A stretch of DNA of 64,000 bases from Erysipelotrichaceae bacterium (lineage in GTDB: Bacteria; Bacillota_I; Bacilli_A; Erysipelotrichales; Erysipelotrichaceae), in assembly GCA_017473265.1 (NCBI GenBank), contig JAFULQ010000017.1:1-64000 (forward strand), written 5' to 3'. Shown here one piece after another: positions 7,870 through 17,193 of this stretch. The position numbers were made by a program, and so were the translations under genes. How positions within the stretch are numbered: position 1 is the stretch's first letter; each line of letters starts with the position of its first letter. The notes under the pieces were generated by a model that was given only the letters and a program-made list of their open reading frames with translations, ran no database searches and was not told the DNA's origin.

Positions 7870-9024
7870 ATGTTAAGTCAATATGTAATTCGTAAATGTA
7901 CAATTGAGCATCAAGTACAACGAGAAAAAGTGGGTTTGTGGTGTTCATTTGTTGGTATTATTACTAATATTTTCATTGCGACGATGAAGGTGATTGTTGG
8001 TTTATTATTTCAATCCTTGGCTATTTTGGCTGATGGCTTGAATAATTTATCGGATGCGGCAAGTATGTTGGTGGTTTTATTTAGTTTTAAGTGGAGTCAG
8101 CTTCCTGCAGATAAAGAGCATCCTTATGGGCATCAAAGGATTGAATATCTAGCAAGTCTAGTAGTTGGTATTTCGATTGTTTTATTGTTTTATGAATTAG
8201 TGAAGTCGTCGATTGATAAAATCTTACATCCACAAGTTGTGGAATTTTCAATGATTATGGTTATTGTATTGTTGGTATCGATGGTTGGTAAATGGTGGTT
8301 ATATCGTTTTTATCAGCGATGTGCAAAACAAATTGATTCTACGGTTTTGTTTGCGAGTGCACAAGATAGTCGTAATGATGTATTATCGACTGGTGTTATT
8401 TTATTGAGTACACTTGTTTCTTATGTGCTTGGTTTGTATTTAGATGGCTATATGGGAATATTTGTAAGTATCTTGATTCTATTGAGTGCAATTGATATTT
8501 TAAAAGATGCGATGAATAAACTTTTAGGTGAAGCACCTAGTGAAGAGTTTGTAGAGAAAATTAAAAGTAAGATATTGTCATATGATGGTGTTTTGGGAAT
8601 TCATGATTTGATTGTACATAGTTATGGGCCTGAAAGGGTGTTTGTTTGTGTACATGTAGAAGTGGATTGTCGAGTGGATATCTTACAAAGTCATGAGTTG
8701 GTGGATTTGATTGAAAAAGACTTTTTAAAAGATGAAAAGCTTCATGTAGTGATTCATATGGATCCAATTGATATTGATGATCCGATGGTTAAAGATTTAT
8801 ATCATATGGTTAAGAAATGCATTAAAGAGTTGAGCGAAGAGATTAGTATGCATGATTTTCGTACAGTAGTCACTAAAACGCATACCAATTTAATCTTTGA
8901 TTGTGAAATACCGTATGCATGTAATATTACATTTGAAGTAGTACAAGAAGCTGTTGATTCTTTGTTGAAAACAATACCCGGGGAATATATAGCAAATATT
9001 CAATTTGAAAGACCGTATAACTAA
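7870..9024 (+). CDS. Cation diffusion facilitator, Mn-type (MneP/MneS-like)
   Basis: A 384-aa CDF exporter with a six-helix membrane domain and a C-terminal cytoplasmic domain. The start is the ATG at 7870 (AAGGTGAT just before it), not the in-frame ATG at 7855. The site in helix 2 reads DGLNNLSDAAS (Asp55, Asn58/59, Asp62), HPYGH follows at 84-88, and helix 5 has DSRND (Asp166, Asp170), where zinc/iron CDFs have His-x3-Asp. This pattern matches the manganese-efflux MneP/MneS group better than zinc FieF; the metal is inferred. It is a single gene with a terminator shared with the convergent TraB gene. Confidence 0.88.
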   Translation: MLSQYVIRKCTIEHQVQREKVGLWCSFVGIITNIFIATMKVIVGLLFQSLAILADGLNNLSDAASMLVVLFSFKWSQLPADKEHPYGHQRIEYLASLVVGISIVLLFYELVKSSIDKILHPQVVEFSMIMVIVLLVSMVGKWWLYRFYQRCAKQIDSTVLFASAQDSRNDVLSTGVILLSTLVSYVLGLYLDGYMGIFVSILILLSAIDILKDAMNKLLGEAPSEEFVEKIKSKILSYDGVLGIHDLIVHSYGPERVFVCVHVEVDCRVDILQSHELVDLIEKDFLKDEKLHVVIHMDPIDIDDPMVKDLYHMVKKCIKELSEEISMHDFRTVVTKTHTNLIFDCEIPYACNITFEVVQEAVDSLLKTIPGEYIANIQFERPYN

Positions 9025-9047
9025 AAAAGGACATGATGTCCTTTTTT
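9023..9047. terminator. Bidirectional terminator between CDF and TraB genes
   Basis: AAAAAAGGACA-TGA-TGTCCTTTTTT, an 11-bp perfect stem with runs of A and T on both sides, placed between two convergent genes. Confidence 0.88.
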
Positions 9048-9048
9048 G

Positions 9049-10215
9049 TTAGAATAATGTTTCGAAAAATGTTTTTACAATAGTTAAACTACCAATAATA
9101 TTACCTAAGGCAGATCCAACATTTGCGAAAACAACAACTAATAAGATTTTAGTAATCTTGTTTTTTAATAATCCTTTTAGTGATTGTAAATCGTCTGAAA
9201 TATCTTGAGAATCTTTAACAGTCGGTTTACGAATGTATGCTTCACAAAGTCCAGCAAACCATCCTGCAGCTAAAATTGGATTGATACAGGTGATTGGAGC
9301 TACCAAAAATGAAACAAGAATTGTGATTGGATGTGCAAGTGCACATAAACTACCAATAGCAGCTAAGCAACCACACCATAAGCTCCAATAGATGACTTGT
9401 TGTAAAGCCATGCTAGAGTTTTGGGTAAATGTTAAGAAGACTAATACACATAATAGAATAGGTAAAATCCAACCTACAAGTTTTGATCCTTTGCTTTTTG
9501 GTGGAATTTCATCTAATGGTTCAATTGGATATTCTTCTTCAAATAGTTTTTGCATACCAACGATGTGTGCAGCGCCCAAAATTGCGACAACTTTTTTACC
9601 TGGAGCGTGTTTTACTTTATAGGCAAGATATTGGTCGCGTTCATGAACTAATACTTTAGATAGTCTTGGAAATTCTTTAGTTACTTCTTGTAAAGCAGCA
9701 TTTAATGTATCTTCTTGTTGTAGAGCTAACAAATCTTCTTCACTTACATCAGAATCATCAAAAATAGATGAAATGATAACGGATAATAGTTTGATTTTAT
9801 CCCAGAAAGTTAACGTTCTCCAAATACGAGTAAATGTTGTTTGAATAGAACGATCGGCTAAAACAAGGGGAATATTTCTTTCTTCACTGGCTTTAATTCC
9901 TTCAATCATTTCTTGTCCTGAATTGGAATTTAAATTTTCAGCTAATTTCTTTTGATAGTTGCTTAATAAGATATTTACTAATAGATAACCAGCTTTTCCT
10001 TGTTTGATAACATCGAAAATACTTGTGTCTTCCCATTTTTTCTTTTGTTTTAATGAATTGTATCGATCTTGATCAAGTTCAACGCAAATGCTATCTGGTT
10101 GTTCTTGTTCAATAATATTGCGAACTAATGTTGCACTGTTTTTAGATACATGAGCTGTTGGTACTAGAATTAATTCTTTGTCATGGTAGTTAACTCTGAC
10201 GATTTGTGGTTCCAT
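9049..10215 (-). CDS. TraB/PrgY-family membrane protein
   Basis: A 388-aa protein of the TraB/PrgY/GumN-TIKI superfamily. The N-terminal 230 residues carry the conserved LVPTAHVSKNS, CVELDQDRY and ILGAAHIVGM motifs of the putative metal-dependent protease fold. Residues about 245-388 hold four or five hydrophobic segments. PrgY in Enterococcus reduces sex-pheromone activity; the chromosomal role in other Firmicutes is not established. Strong ribosome site AAGGAGG before the ATG. It is a single gene, convergent with the CDF gene. Confidence 0.87.
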   Translation of the reverse strand: MEPQIVRVNYHDKELILVPTAHVSKNSATLVRNIIEQEQPDSICVELDQDRYNSLKQKKKWEDTSIFDVIKQGKAGYLLVNILLSNYQKKLAENLNSNSGQEMIEGIKASEERNIPLVLADRSIQTTFTRIWRTLTFWDKIKLLSVIISSIFDDSDVSEEDLLALQQEDTLNAALQEVTKEFPRLSKVLVHERDQYLAYKVKHAPGKKVVAILGAAHIVGMQKLFEEEYPIEPLDEIPPKSKGSKLVGWILPILLCVLVFLTFTQNSSMALQQVIYWSLWCGCLAAIGSLCALAHPITILVSFLVAPITCINPILAAGWFAGLCEAYIRKPTVKDSQDISDDLQSLKGLLKNKITKILLVVVFANVGSALGNIIGSLTIVKTFFETLF

Positions 10216-10301
10216 AACTCATCCTCCTTAAAATAGACATGCTTTATTATACATGAATTGTTTTGAAAATGATATGTAGAAATAACAAATGGAGGTTATG
10301 T

Positions 10302-10898
10302 ATGCGTAATTTGTGGTTTTACATTATGATACTTGCTATATGGGCATTGATTATTTCTGCCTCTATGGGTATTTGGCAAAGATTACAAGAAAAAGAAGTA
10401 GTGGTACATAGTTATTATGATTGGCAGGCATTAGTTGATGATGAATTTCGATGTGTTGATGAAATAGAAATTGATAGGGTATTTACCTATGAAGAGCTTG
10501 CGATATTTATGGAACAAGTATCCGATGGAATGTTTAAGGAAGTAAAGATTAGAAAAGATGAGAATGTACAAATTTCACTGAAAATGTATATGACAGGGAA
10601 GTATTTTGAAGAGTTAAAGGAGAGTTATCCAGAAATGGATTGGATGTTTGGGATGATTCAAGGTTTGGATATGGAAATTGAGTGTGTGCCAAGTTTTCAA
10701 GATACATTATTATTAAATATTCAAAGTGCTAAGGTTGGCATGATTGAATTACCAATAACATTGTTTGCGATTTTAGAGGAGGAACTACAAGAAATTTTTG
10801 ATGGGGTATATCCTTTGGAAGTTTATGAATATCGTTTTCAGGATGATGGTTTATATGTTTTTGGGATTGTACCGATGCGAATTGAGAGAAACACCTAG
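10302..10898 (+). CDS. Membrane-anchored extracytoplasmic protein, unknown function
   Basis: A 198-aa protein starting at the ATG at 10302, six bases after GGAGG; the longer in-frame reading from a TTG has no ribosome site. An N-terminal hydrophobic segment (WFYIMILAIWALIISASM) acts as anchor or signal, and the rest is acidic and probably outside the membrane. No domain recognised. A terminator overlaps its stop codon, so it is transcribed separately from the next membrane protein. Confidence 0.7.
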   Translation: MRNLWFYIMILAIWALIISASMGIWQRLQEKEVVVHSYYDWQALVDDEFRCVDEIEIDRVFTYEELAIFMEQVSDGMFKEVKIRKDENVQISLKMYMTGKYFEELKESYPEMDWMFGMIQGLDMEIECVPSFQDTLLLNIQSAKVGMIELPITLFAILEEELQEIFDGVYPLEVYEYRFQDDGLYVFGIVPMRIERNT

Positions 10899-10909
10899 TG
10901 TTTCTTTTT
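10887..10909 (+). terminator. Terminator after the anchored protein gene
   Basis: AGAAACAC-CTA-GTGTTTCT with T tail; the stem includes the stop codon at 10896-10898. Confidence 0.78.
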
Positions 10910-10959
10910 GTGGTTTGTGCTATTTGAAGAAATAGGGTAAAATAAAAGCGGTGATTAAA

Positions 10960-11574
10960 ATGGAAAAGAGAGATCGATTTACACGTTGGTTTTCAACGAT
11001 GTCTTTATTGGTATTAGTTTGGGTATGGATTAGTGCTATTTATTATTTTGCGGAAATGATTGGATATGATTTAGTGAATATCGCCTTATATTTATGGGGA
11101 ATTGGTGCTGCTGCAAGTATTCTTTTATTAGGTAAATATCGTAAGAAGTGGATGGAGATTTGGTATATTTTAAATCCTAAATTTTTACGTATATTGATTA
11201 TTTTGTGGCATTTATTTTTATATTTTATTTCAAATACTATTATTTATAATTTTATTATTTCGATTGCGTTTACATTCTATACTTTGCGTAGATGTAAAAT
11301 TATGAATTTGCGTGGTTTGGATATTGAAGATGAAATGGATTATATTTTGAAGTGGAATAATAATGCGTTGTTTATGACAGCTATTTTCTTCTTATGGTAT
11401 TGTGTAAAAATGACAACCATTGTAGAACTAGTGATGTCTTGGCTAGGATTGAGTTATATCTTATCATTATTTGCATTAATTCTTTCATTTGTCATTTGTG
11501 TGTATGGATTGGTTCGTTTTCAATATGTTCTTTGTGTAAATATTGCACATGTAAAATTGAATGTTAAAAAATAG
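10960..11574 (+). CDS. Polytopic membrane protein, unknown function
   Basis: A 204-aa protein with five or six hydrophobic segments and tryptophan/tyrosine-rich helices, with a basic N-terminus (MEKRDRFTRW). The ATG at 10960 is preferred over the GTG at 10951 because that GTG lies within the GGTGAT ribosome site. No family recognised. It lies 56 bases before the diadenylate cyclase gene without a visible terminator between, so read-through into the cdaA operon is possible. Confidence 0.7.
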   Translation: MEKRDRFTRWFSTMSLLVLVWVWISAIYYFAEMIGYDLVNIALYLWGIGAAASILLLGKYRKKWMEIWYILNPKFLRILIILWHLFLYFISNTIIYNFIISIAFTFYTLRRCKIMNLRGLDIEDEMDYILKWNNNALFMTAIFFLWYCVKMTTIVELVMSWLGLSYILSLFALILSFVICVYGLVRFQYVLCVNIAHVKLNVKK

Positions 11575-11630
11575 TTTTTGGTTGAAAAGGATTGTATGTT
11601 ATAATATATGATGCGTTAGGAGGCTTGAGT

Positions 11631-13184
11631 ATGGATTATTTAACTTTAGTACAGTTTATGCAAGCGTTACGAATGGTTTTAGATATTATTATTGTTTGGA
11701 TTTTGATTTATTACATTATCAAAATTGTTCGTGGTAATAATCGTACTGTTCAAATTTTTAAGGGGATTATTTTCGTTATTGTAGTACAAGCCATAGCGAA
11801 GTATTTTGGTTTAGAAACATTAGCGTTTTTAACGGATAATATTGTTAACTGGGGATTTTTGGCTTTAATTATCATTTTCCAACCAGAAATTCGTAGTATT
11901 TTAGAGCGTTTTGGAAAATCAAATGTATTTACTAGAATGTCTACTTTAAGTGGTACTGAAAAAGAAAGATTGGTACAAGCGTTGATGGATGCGGCTAGTA
12001 ATTTAGCGGAAAGTAAGACAGGTGCGTTGATTACATTGGAACAATCATCATCTTTAAGTGAATATATTAAGACTGGGGTACAAATGAATTCATTAGTTTC
12101 TGCGGAATTATTATGTTCTATTTTTGCGACAACTACACCTTTGCATGATGGTGCAGTTATTATTCAAGGGGATAAATTGTCTTGTGCATCTGCTTATTTC
12201 CCTCCTACAACATTGGATTTGCCTTCTCGTTATGGGGCAAGACATAGAGCTGCGATTGGTATTAGTGAAATCACAGATGCGGTGACGATTGTTGTTAGTG
12301 AAGAAACAGGTCGTGTTGCGATTGCGGAACAAGGAAAATTAATTCAAATGAATGAACGTAAATTGCGTGAATATTTGAATCGTGTAATTCTAAATAAAGA
12401 AACAGTAACGACAACTAGTGCAACAACAACTAGTGCGGAAAGTGTTTCTATTGATACTTTATTTAAGAAAGAGCAGGAAGAGTTAGAGGTTGATTTTAAA
12501 GAACCTGAAATTGAAAAGCCTAATGTGCAAACGGGTCAAACTGCGGTTATTGTTATTGATGAAAATGATGAAAAGGTTGTGGATGATCATTTGCCTAAGG
12601 CGCAAATGAAGACGTTTAAGAAAGCTGATTTTAAAGCAGAAACATCTTCAATTCCAGTAATTACTTCATTAGATATTAAACTTGATGATGGTAAAGCGCC
12701 AGAAATTAAGCCGGTAGAGATTAAAGTTCCTGAGGTTAAACCGGTTGTAGAAAAGAAAGAGGAACCTAAGGTTGAGGATGCGTCTTCAATGGAAAAAACG
12801 GGGATTTTTGAAATTTTACGTAAAGATAAGAAAGTTAAAAAATCGGATGTAGAATTGGTTGTTAAAGAGGTTGCGAAAGAAATTCATACAACCCAACAAT
12901 TGAAACTTAAAGAGATTGAAGCAGCAAATGAGGCGGCAAATGAGGCTGCGAAAAAGAAATTATCGGAAACTAAGAAGTTAGTTCTTCCTGAAAAAGATAA
13001 GAATGTACAGTTGAAATCTAAGATTGATGCTGTTACTGAAGTGGTGGATTTACCTCCAGTGAAACCTGTTGAGATTACTCGTGTAACTCGTCAACCGGCT
13101 ACTTCTGAAAACCAAACAAAACATACATTTTTAGCAAGACGTTCAAAAGTTGAGTCTAAAAAACAAGGTGGAGGTGAACAGTAA
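11631..13184 (+). CDS. cdaA: Diadenylate cyclase CdaA with long C-terminal extension
   Basis: Makes cyclic di-AMP from two ATP at the membrane. Three N-terminal membrane segments (about 10-85) are followed by the DAC domain (about 95-255) with the catalytic LHDGAVII (Asp173-Ala175) and RHRAAIG (204-210). Family members usually end near residue 270; this one runs to 517, adding about 250 Lys/Glu/Pro/Val-rich residues with PVEIKVPEVKPVVEKKEE-type repeats and an alanine-rich helix (EAANEAANEAAKKK). Start: ATG 11631, six bases after AGGAGG. It overlaps cdaR by one base (TAATG), within the conserved cdaA-cdaR-glmM order that couples cyclic di-AMP to cell-wall precursor supply and osmotic control. 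Confidence 0.95.
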   Translation: MDYLTLVQFMQALRMVLDIIIVWILIYYIIKIVRGNNRTVQIFKGIIFVIVVQAIAKYFGLETLAFLTDNIVNWGFLALIIIFQPEIRSILERFGKSNVFTRMSTLSGTEKERLVQALMDAASNLAESKTGALITLEQSSSLSEYIKTGVQMNSLVSAELLCSIFATTTPLHDGAVIIQGDKLSCASAYFPPTTLDLPSRYGARHRAAIGISEITDAVTIVVSEETGRVAIAEQGKLIQMNERKLREYLNRVILNKETVTTTSATTTSAESVSIDTLFKKEQEELEVDFKEPEIEKPNVQTGQTAVIVIDENDEKVVDDHLPKAQMKTFKKADFKAETSSIPVITSLDIKLDDGKAPEIKPVEIKVPEVKPVVEKKEEPKVEDASSMEKTGIFEILRKDKKVKKSDVELVVKEVAKEIHTTQQLKLKEIEAANEAANEAAKKKLSETKKLVLPEKDKNVQLKSKIDAVTEVVDLPPVKPVEITRVTRQPATSENQTKHTFLARRSKVESKKQGGGEQ

Positions 13185-14599
13185 TGGCTTTAAACGATAA
13201 AAAGGTGAGTAAACCGAAAAAGGTAGCTCGTAAAAGTCGTGATTTAAATAAAGATTCGGATTATAAACTTGAGTTGGCGAATAGTATTGCGAAAAACTCT
13301 AAAAAGGTTGTAAATACGTATGCTCATATTGAGAATTCTGTTGTTTATTTCTTCCGTTGGATTAGTAGTATTATTGATAAATTCATGTTTAATGCGAAGT
13401 TTAGTAAATATACATCATTATTGTTAGCGATTGTCTTGTATATTGCTGTTAGTACAGAAGGAAAGTCTACTGGTTTGTTAGCGAATTCTAGTGGTTTAGA
13501 ATTGGATAATATTCCGGTACAAGTGATTGTAAATACAGATGCTTATGAAGTTAGTGGATTGCCAGAAACGGTTACTGCAATGATTATTGGTGATGCAAGT
13601 GATGTGCAATTGGTTAAATCACAAACGAGTTATAAAGTAACTGCGGATTTAAGTGGATTAACAGAAGGAACGCACCAAGTAAAATTGTCTCCTGTTGATT
13701 TTTCAAATCGTTTATCGATTAGTTTGAATCCTTCGAATGTTGTAGTTACGATTCGCAAAAAGACAACAGAGAAGTTTAAATTAACCTCTGAGTATGTAAA
13801 TGTGAATAAAATGGATAAAATTTATGCTTTAGAAACGGCTCCAGTATTATCTACTACTGAAGTGTTAGTTAAAGCATCTCAAGATACAATTGATCAAATT
13901 GCTTATGTTAAAGCGTTGATTGATGTTACTGGTGTTAAACAAAATTTTGAAACAACGGCACCGATTGTAGCGTATAATCAACAAGGTCAAATGTTGGATG
14001 TAGATATCTTCCCAGAAACAGTTACTGCTTCTGTATCGGTTACTACTCCAATGAAAGAAGTACCTATTAAGGTAAAACCTATTGGTGAATTACCAAATGG
14101 TATGGCAATTGAAAGTATTAATTTAGACCATTCAACAGTACAAGTATATGCTCCAAATTCAGTATTATCTACTTTGGATGAAATTGTGGTTGAATTGGAT
14201 GCAACGAAGATTACGAAGAATTCAAACTGGACATATTCATTAACTCTTCCTAGTGGAGTTAACTCGTTCAGTATTACGAAAGTGAATATTGATGTGAAGA
14301 TTGCAGAAAGCATGTCTAGAACAGTTGATGGTGTTGTTGTTCGTTATAAGAATAATGCAGCAGGTTATAAGTTGAATCTTGTTGATTCTCGTGACGCAAT
14401 GCTTTCTGTAACGGTTACAGGTACTGAAAAGAATATTAAAAATATTACTGCGGATGATATCAATTTATATATCGACTTGGCGGATATTACACCAGGTACA
14501 AACCAAGATTTACCAATTGTTATTGAGGGTAAAGTTGGTTTAGTAAATTATGCGATTGCGGATGGCCGTACAAGTTTAGCAGTTAGTGTGGTAGAATAG
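13184..14599 (+). CDS. cdaR: CdaR, YbbR-domain regulator of CdaA
   Basis: A 471-aa partner of CdaA. A basic cytoplasmic N-terminus of about 75 residues (MALNDKKVSKPKKVARKSRD) precedes one membrane helix (YTSLLLAIVLYIAV, about 77-91). An extracellular stretch of YbbR repeats follows, with the recurring SGLPETVTAMIIGDASDVQL and ETVTASVSVTTPMKEVPI patterns. CdaR binds CdaA and modulates its activity in Bacillus and Listeria. The long cytoplasmic N-terminus is notable next to a CdaA with a long cytoplasmic tail. The start codon overlaps the cdaA stop, implying translational coupling. Confidence 0.92.
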   Translation: MALNDKKVSKPKKVARKSRDLNKDSDYKLELANSIAKNSKKVVNTYAHIENSVVYFFRWISSIIDKFMFNAKFSKYTSLLLAIVLYIAVSTEGKSTGLLANSSGLELDNIPVQVIVNTDAYEVSGLPETVTAMIIGDASDVQLVKSQTSYKVTADLSGLTEGTHQVKLSPVDFSNRLSISLNPSNVVVTIRKKTTEKFKLTSEYVNVNKMDKIYALETAPVLSTTEVLVKASQDTIDQIAYVKALIDVTGVKQNFETTAPIVAYNQQGQMLDVDIFPETVTASVSVTTPMKEVPIKVKPIGELPNGMAIESINLDHSTVQVYAPNSVLSTLDEIVVELDATKITKNSNWTYSLTLPSGVNSFSITKVNIDVKIAESMSRTVDGVVVRYKNNAAGYKLNLVDSRDAMLSVTVTGTEKNIKNITADDINLYIDLADITPGTNQDLPIVIEGKVGLVNYAIADGRTSLAVSVVE

Positions 14600-14607
14600 A
14601 GGTTTTT

Positions 14608-15942
14608 ATGAATTTTAAATTCGGAACAGATGGAATTAGAGGTAAGGCGAATGTAACATTACCAGTTACAGTGGCGTATCGTATTGGTTGCTATCTAGGT
14701 TATTATTTTAGTCAAAATGGTAAAGAAAAAATCTTGATTGGTAAAGATACTCGTAGATCTGGTAGTATGCTTGAAAGTGCATTGGCTGCAGGTATTGTAG
14801 CTTGTGGTTGTGATGTATATTTATTGGGTGTATGTCCGACTCCGAGTGTTGCATACTTGGTAAAAACACAAGGATTTGCTTGTGGTGTAATGATTAGTGC
14901 ATCTCATAATCCATATTATGATAATGGTATTAAGATTTTTAATGCCTTGGGTATGAAACTTGAAAGAGAAGTTGAAGAAAAGATTGAAGAGTATTTACGT
15001 TATGATGCACAAATTGAATTGTGTATAGAAGAAAATATTGGTGAAATCTATGGATGGCAAGAAGGATTGTCATTATACCTTGATTGGTTAAAAGAAATTG
15101 TACCATTGGATTTACATGGATATAAAATTGCATTAGATGTTGCGAATGGTTCGGCGACAACTACAGCATATAAACTATTAACAGCAATGGGTGCAGAGTG
15201 TAAACTTATGCATAGTGAACCTAATGGAGTCAATATCAATACAGCATGTGGTTCAACACATCCAGAAAGTCTTATTGATGTAATGGAAAATGGTGATTAT
15301 GATATTGGTTTGGCATTTGATGGAGATGCGGATCGCTTAATTGCGATTGCTCCAGATGGACAACAAATTAATGGTGATAAAGTGTTGTATTGCTGTGGTA
15401 AGTATTTAAAAGACAAGAATGCATTGCCAGGTAATAAAGTAGTTACAACTGTTATGGCTAATATGGGATTGTTTAAGGCACTTGAAACTGTGGGTATTGA
15501 CAGTGAAATTACGGCTGTTGGTGACAAGTATGTATTTGAAAATATGTATAAGAATGGTTATGTATTAGGTGGCGAACAATCTGGGCATATTATCTTTAAG
15601 GAACATGCGAACACAGGTGATGGATTATTAACTGCATTAAAAGTATTAGAAGTTATGGTAAATACAGGAAAAGGTATTAATGAATTAACAGATGCTTTAT
15701 ATGTATATCCACAATTATTAGTGAATGTTAAAGTTCGTGATAAAGAAAAAGCAATGCAAGATCCTGAAGTGTTAGCAGCTTGTGATTGTATTGAAAAAGA
15801 ACTTGAAGGTGATGGACGTATTTTAGTTCGTTGCAGTGGTACTGAACCGTTGGTACGTGTTATGGTAGAAGCGAAGTCTGATGAATTGTGCCATAAGTAT
15901 GTATATCAAGTGGTTGAAATTATTGAAAAGAATGGATATTAG
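14608..15942 (+). CDS. glmM: Phosphoglucosamine mutase GlmM
   Basis: A 444-aa enzyme that converts glucosamine-6-phosphate to glucosamine-1-phosphate for UDP-GlcNAc and peptidoglycan synthesis. The phosphoserine loop is ISASHNPYYDNGIK (Ser99), the magnesium loop is AFDGDADR, the sugar-binding loop GGEQSGH and the C-terminal phosphate loop RCSGTEPLVRVM. Length is normal for the family. It lies eight bases after cdaR as the last gene of the operon and ends in a strong terminator. Confidence 0.96.
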   Translation: MNFKFGTDGIRGKANVTLPVTVAYRIGCYLGYYFSQNGKEKILIGKDTRRSGSMLESALAAGIVACGCDVYLLGVCPTPSVAYLVKTQGFACGVMISASHNPYYDNGIKIFNALGMKLEREVEEKIEEYLRYDAQIELCIEENIGEIYGWQEGLSLYLDWLKEIVPLDLHGYKIALDVANGSATTTAYKLLTAMGAECKLMHSEPNGVNINTACGSTHPESLIDVMENGDYDIGLAFDGDADRLIAIAPDGQQINGDKVLYCCGKYLKDKNALPGNKVVTTVMANMGLFKALETVGIDSEITAVGDKYVFENMYKNGYVLGGEQSGHIIFKEHANTGDGLLTALKVLEVMVNTGKGINELTDALYVYPQLLVNVKVRDKEKAMQDPEVLAACDCIEKELEGDGRILVRCSGTEPLVRVMVEAKSDELCHKYVYQVVEIIEKNGY

Positions 15943-15969
15943 GATTTGAGTTATATCAAATCCTTTTTT
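15941..15969 (+). terminator. Terminator of the cdaA-cdaR-glmM operon
   Basis: AGGATTTGA-GTTATA-TCAAATCCT (15941-15964) followed by six T residues. Confidence 0.88.
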
Positions 15970-15973
15970 CATA

Positions 15974-15996
15974 ATAAAAAGACACTTTCGTGTCTT
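15974..15996 (-). terminator. Terminator of the degV gene
   Basis: AAGACAC-TTTC-GTGTCTT (15979-15996) with a T-rich tail on the minus strand; it overlaps the stop codon. Confidence 0.8.
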
Positions 15997-16834
15997 AATA
16001 TTTTAATTTTCTATACCAACCACAAGCAAGGGTTCCTGGTCCGCAATGTGACATAATAATTGGATGCATAGGGTGGATTTCTACTTCTTTACCAACTAAT
16101 TCAGATAGATGATTTGCAAGTTTTGTAGCTTCTTCAGGAAGACCTGCATCTACAACCATAAATTCATAGTCGTCTTTATTTTCCATGGCAGTACATAAAT
16201 CGGCAGCACGACTATAAGCTTTTTTATGGGTGCGTACTTTTTCTTGGACATCAATCGCACCATTTTCAACTTTTAATAAAGGAACGATTTTTAATAGATT
16301 ACCAAGAGCAGCTACTGCAGGAGAAATACGTCCTCCACGCATGAGTGATGTTAAGTTCTCTGGCATTAAGCAGGCCCACATTTCAGCTTGCGTTTCTACA
16401 ATATCTTTAATACCTACAGCAGAATATCCTTTGTTAACCATGTTTTTAATTTCGATACATAGTTTTGTAAGTGGATGACAAACAAATTTAGCGTCAATTA
16501 CAACGACTTTGCCTTCGTATTGTAAACTTGCGGCATAGGCTGTATTATAGGATCCACTTAATCCACTAGAAATAGGTATATAAATAACTTCATCATGACT
16601 TTCTAATAATTCTTCCCATAAAGAAATCATAGTACCAAATAATGGGGAAGAAGTTTTTGCGATCGAACCATTACGCATTTTATCCATAAATTCTTCGGTA
16701 GAGATGTCAATTTCTTCTAGATATTGTTTACCATCAATAACTAAAGGTAGGCGTAGTACATAAATACCTAATTGTTGTGCTAATTCTTCAGTAATATCGG
16801 CACTTGAATCTGTGATGATTGCAATCTTTTTCAT
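15995..16834 (-). CDS. DegV-family fatty-acid-binding protein
   Basis: A 279-aa protein with the DegV two-domain pattern: IAIITDSSADI at the start, KTSSP, the PISSGLSGSYNTA lipid head-group loop and late HCGPGTLACGWY. Such proteins bind fatty acids and can deliver them to fatty-acid kinase FakA (FakB role); no fakA is in the window. Start at 16834, set by GAGGAGGT nine bases before the ATG; the longer in-frame extension lacks a ribosome site. Single gene, transcribed opposite to its neighbours. Confidence 0.9.
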   Translation of the reverse strand: MKKIAIITDSSADITEELAQQLGIYVLRLPLVIDGKQYLEEIDISTEEFMDKMRNGSIAKTSSPLFGTMISLWEELLESHDEVIYIPISSGLSGSYNTAYAASLQYEGKVVVIDAKFVCHPLTKLCIEIKNMVNKGYSAVGIKDIVETQAEMWACLMPENLTSLMRGGRISPAVAALGNLLKIVPLLKVENGAIDVQEKVRTHKKAYSRAADLCTAMENKDDYEFMVVDAGLPEEATKLANHLSELVGKEVEIHPMHPIIMSHCGPGTLACGWYRKLKY

Positions 16835-16898
16835 GTACGAACCTCCTCTATGTATATATAGTATTCTACAACATTTTGATAAAAAAGTATATTTATAT

Positions 16899-16925
16899 AA
16901 AAAAAGATTCACTTTCGTGAATCTT
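16899..16925 (-). terminator. Terminator after tRNA-His
   Basis: AAGATTCAC-TTTC-GTGAATCTT (16904-16925) and a T run on the minus strand just downstream of the tRNA. Confidence 0.82.
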
Positions 16926-16936
16926 GACTTATCAAA

Positions 16937-17014
16937 TGGGGCGATCGACGAGACTCGAACTCGCGAATGCTAGAGCCACAATCTAGTGTGTTAACCAACT
17001 TCACCACGACCGCC
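16937..17014 (-). tRNA. tRNA-His (GTG)
   Basis: Folds as a cloverleaf on the minus strand with anticodon GTG. The acceptor stem has eight pairs including the extra G(-1):C73 that marks histidine tRNAs, with one G-T wobble, and CCA is encoded. It stands alone with its own terminator. Confidence 0.95.
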
Positions 17015-17193
17015 ATGTGCTATAGTATAATAGCAAATCCTTTTGTAGTTGTCAATTGTTTTTTTTATAAAAAGTATGATGATTTTGGGTATACTGTTAA
17101 TAGTTGGTGATTTCCTTAGTATTAGAGTGAGTATTCTTATTGTTTTTTATTACCAATTTGTACTATAATAAATACAAGAAAAGAGGTACATTC

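Noticed and set aside
11592-11630. Longer N-terminus of CdaA
   Set aside because: The in-frame extension overlaps the promoter-like TATAATAT and the AGGAGG ribosome site of the ATG at 11631.
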